NCBI GenBank assembly: GCA_964618975.1 | Contig: CAZUDI010000106.1 | Coordinates: 1-5,668 of the forward strand | Length of the DNA: 5,668 bases | DNA from: CAZUDI01 sp964618975 | GTDB lineage: Bacteria > Desulfobacterota > Desulfomonilia > UBA1062 | Direction of reading: 5' to 3' | In this document: positions 4,801-5,668 of the stretch, in pieces | Position numbering within the stretch: position 1 is the stretch's first letter | How the letters are laid out: every line of letters starts with the position of its first letter | Translations under genes and position numbers: made by a program | The notes under the pieces: generated by a model | Told to the model about the DNA's origin: nothing | The model's input: only the letters and a program-made list of their open reading frames with translations | Databases searched by the model: none

Positions 4801-5668
4801 ATGTTCAAGAATCTTAAACTAGGGAAAAAACTTGTTTTGGTGGGGACGGTCATCATGCTCATCCCGCTTGCCACTGTGGGTTACATCGCGGTCAGCAAGG
4901 CCACCCAGGGACTCGTTATCGTGGAGGACGAAGGGCTCACCGGCATCAGTCAGGCCCTGGCCGACGGCGTGGACCACGCCTTCCGCGGCGAGATGAAGGT
5001 CGTCACCGACCTGTCCGTGGGGAGTACCACCGTTGCGGCCGTCTCAAAGGCGGCATCAACGGGCGCCACGGGCGCCGCGAACGAGATCGCCGCGCTCACG
5101 CAGAATCTCACCACCTTCATGCAGACCAAGGGCCTCAAGGAAGGCTATGACGGCGTCTTTGTCGCCGGTATGGACGGTGTGGCCTACGCCGACGGGGTTG
5201 GCGGCATCTATGTGGGGGCCTCCGTAATCGACAGGGACTACTTCCAGGGGGCGCTCTCCGGCCAGGTCACCATCGGCCGGCCGGCCTTCAACAAGGTAAC
5301 CGGCGAGCCCTTCGTGGGCGTCGGCGCGCCGGTGCGCGACGCCAGCGGCAGGGTCGTGGGCGTGATCGCCACGCTGGTGAAGATCGGATACCTCAACGAC
5401 CTGGTCGCCTCCACCAAGGCGGGCCAGACCGGCTATGCCTTCATGGTGGACCGCGAGGGCATCGTCATCGCCCACCCCAACAAGGAGCACATCCTCAAGC
5501 TCGATGCCAAGGGTCTCAAGGGCATGGAGGACTTCGTCGGCAAGATGCTCGCCGGCCAGAAGGGGGTAGAGCATTACGTGTATGCAGGCGAGGCCAAGAC
5601 GGGCGCCTTCGCTCCGGTGAAGCTCACCGGCTGGAGCATAGCGCTCTCCCTGCCGGACGCCGAGTTCC
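4801..5668 (+). CDS. Methyl-accepting chemotaxis receptor, N-terminal part (dCache sensor)
   Basis: An open frame of 289 codons plus one base that runs off the window, so this is a partial gene. The protein starts with a Lys-rich cytoplasmic tip (K3, K6, K9, K10) and one transmembrane helix (about 11-31). A long helix follows, then a periplasmic double-Cache domain: distal module about 100-190, proximal module about 205-285. Recognisable family positions are DRDYF (144-148), IGRP (158-161), TGEPFVGVGAPVRD (167-180), TGYAFMVDREG (210-220), HPNKE (225-229), LAGQKGVEHY (250-259) and LTGW (275-278). These are typical of dCache chemoreceptors that sense small molecules outside the membrane and control the CheA kinase. 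The Arg-X-Trp-Tyr part of the known amino-acid-binding dCache motif is not present, so the ligand is unknown. The second membrane helix, HAMP and signalling domain should follow beyond the window. A dCache histidine kinase or cyclase cannot be strictly excluded. Confidence 0.85.
   Translation, partial: MFKNLKLGKKLVLVGTVIMLIPLATVGYIAVSKATQGLVIVEDEGLTGISQALADGVDHAFRGEMKVVTDLSVGSTTVAAVSKAASTGATGAANEIAALTQNLTTFMQTKGLKEGYDGVFVAGMDGVAYADGVGGIYVGASVIDRDYFQGALSGQVTIGRPAFNKVTGEPFVGVGAPVRDASGRVVGVIATLVKIGYLNDLVASTKAGQTGYAFMVDREGIVIAHPNKEHILKLDAKGLKGMEDFVGKMLAGQKGVEHYVYAGEAKTGAFAPVKLTGWSIALSLPDAEF

Noticed and set aside
5056..5574. Minus-strand open frame (172 codons) opposite the chemoreceptor gene
   Set aside because: The sense strand encodes a clear dCache domain. 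The antisense product is Asp/Gly/Leu/Val/His-rich shadow sequence.
1..5668. tRNA, rRNA, CRISPR, insertion sequence or attachment site
   Set aside because: No cloverleaf, spaced direct repeats, transposase-like protein or terminal inverted repeats were seen on either strand.

Overview
The window is GC-rich bacterial DNA (coding parts are strongly G/C-ending) with three large plus-strand genes and one small minus-strand gene. The GTP-type PEP carboxykinase, the PAS/LuxR regulator family and the dCache chemoreceptor fit a proteobacterium in the broad sense (Pseudomonadota or Desulfobacterota). The sequence alone does not let me name a genus. I see no sign of a plasmid, phage, insertion sequence, CRISPR array, tRNA or rRNA.

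Layout. Bases 51-1838 hold a complete pckG (GTP-dependent phosphoenolpyruvate carboxykinase) with a strong Shine-Dalgarno and all key active-site residues. Bases 1839-2124 are a non-coding convergent junction packed with GC-rich inverted repeats. One of these is an imperfect 18-bp-arm hairpin whose arm can also pair with a second partner. Bases 2325-2125 (minus strand) encode an unrecognised 66-residue acidic protein with a near-consensus ribosome binding site, a recognisable sigma70-like promoter and a leader of about 90 nt. Bases 2452-2837 carry no gene that I can support, only candidate control sites upstream of the next gene.

Bases 2838-4568 encode a one-component regulator: an N-terminal GAF-like sensor region, two PAS domains, a helical linker and a C-terminal LuxR-type helix-turn-helix. 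Its start codon is ambiguous. Bases 4569-4800 are a structured intergenic stretch with an AT-rich dyad, two compact hairpins, a candidate promoter and a good ribosome binding site. Bases 4801-5668 are the 5' part of a methyl-accepting chemotaxis receptor gene, containing the N-terminal membrane anchor and the periplasmic double-Cache domain. The signalling half lies beyond the window.

How the genes relate. pckG is central carbon metabolism (gluconeogenesis/anaplerosis) and appears independent of the rest. The PAS/LuxR regulator and the chemoreceptor are same-strand signalling genes separated by 232 bp. The receptor has its own plausible promoter, so a regulator-target link is possible but unproven. 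I did not find a clearly new biological system. The items most worth a second look are the 66-residue gene and the mutually exclusive hairpins just downstream of it.
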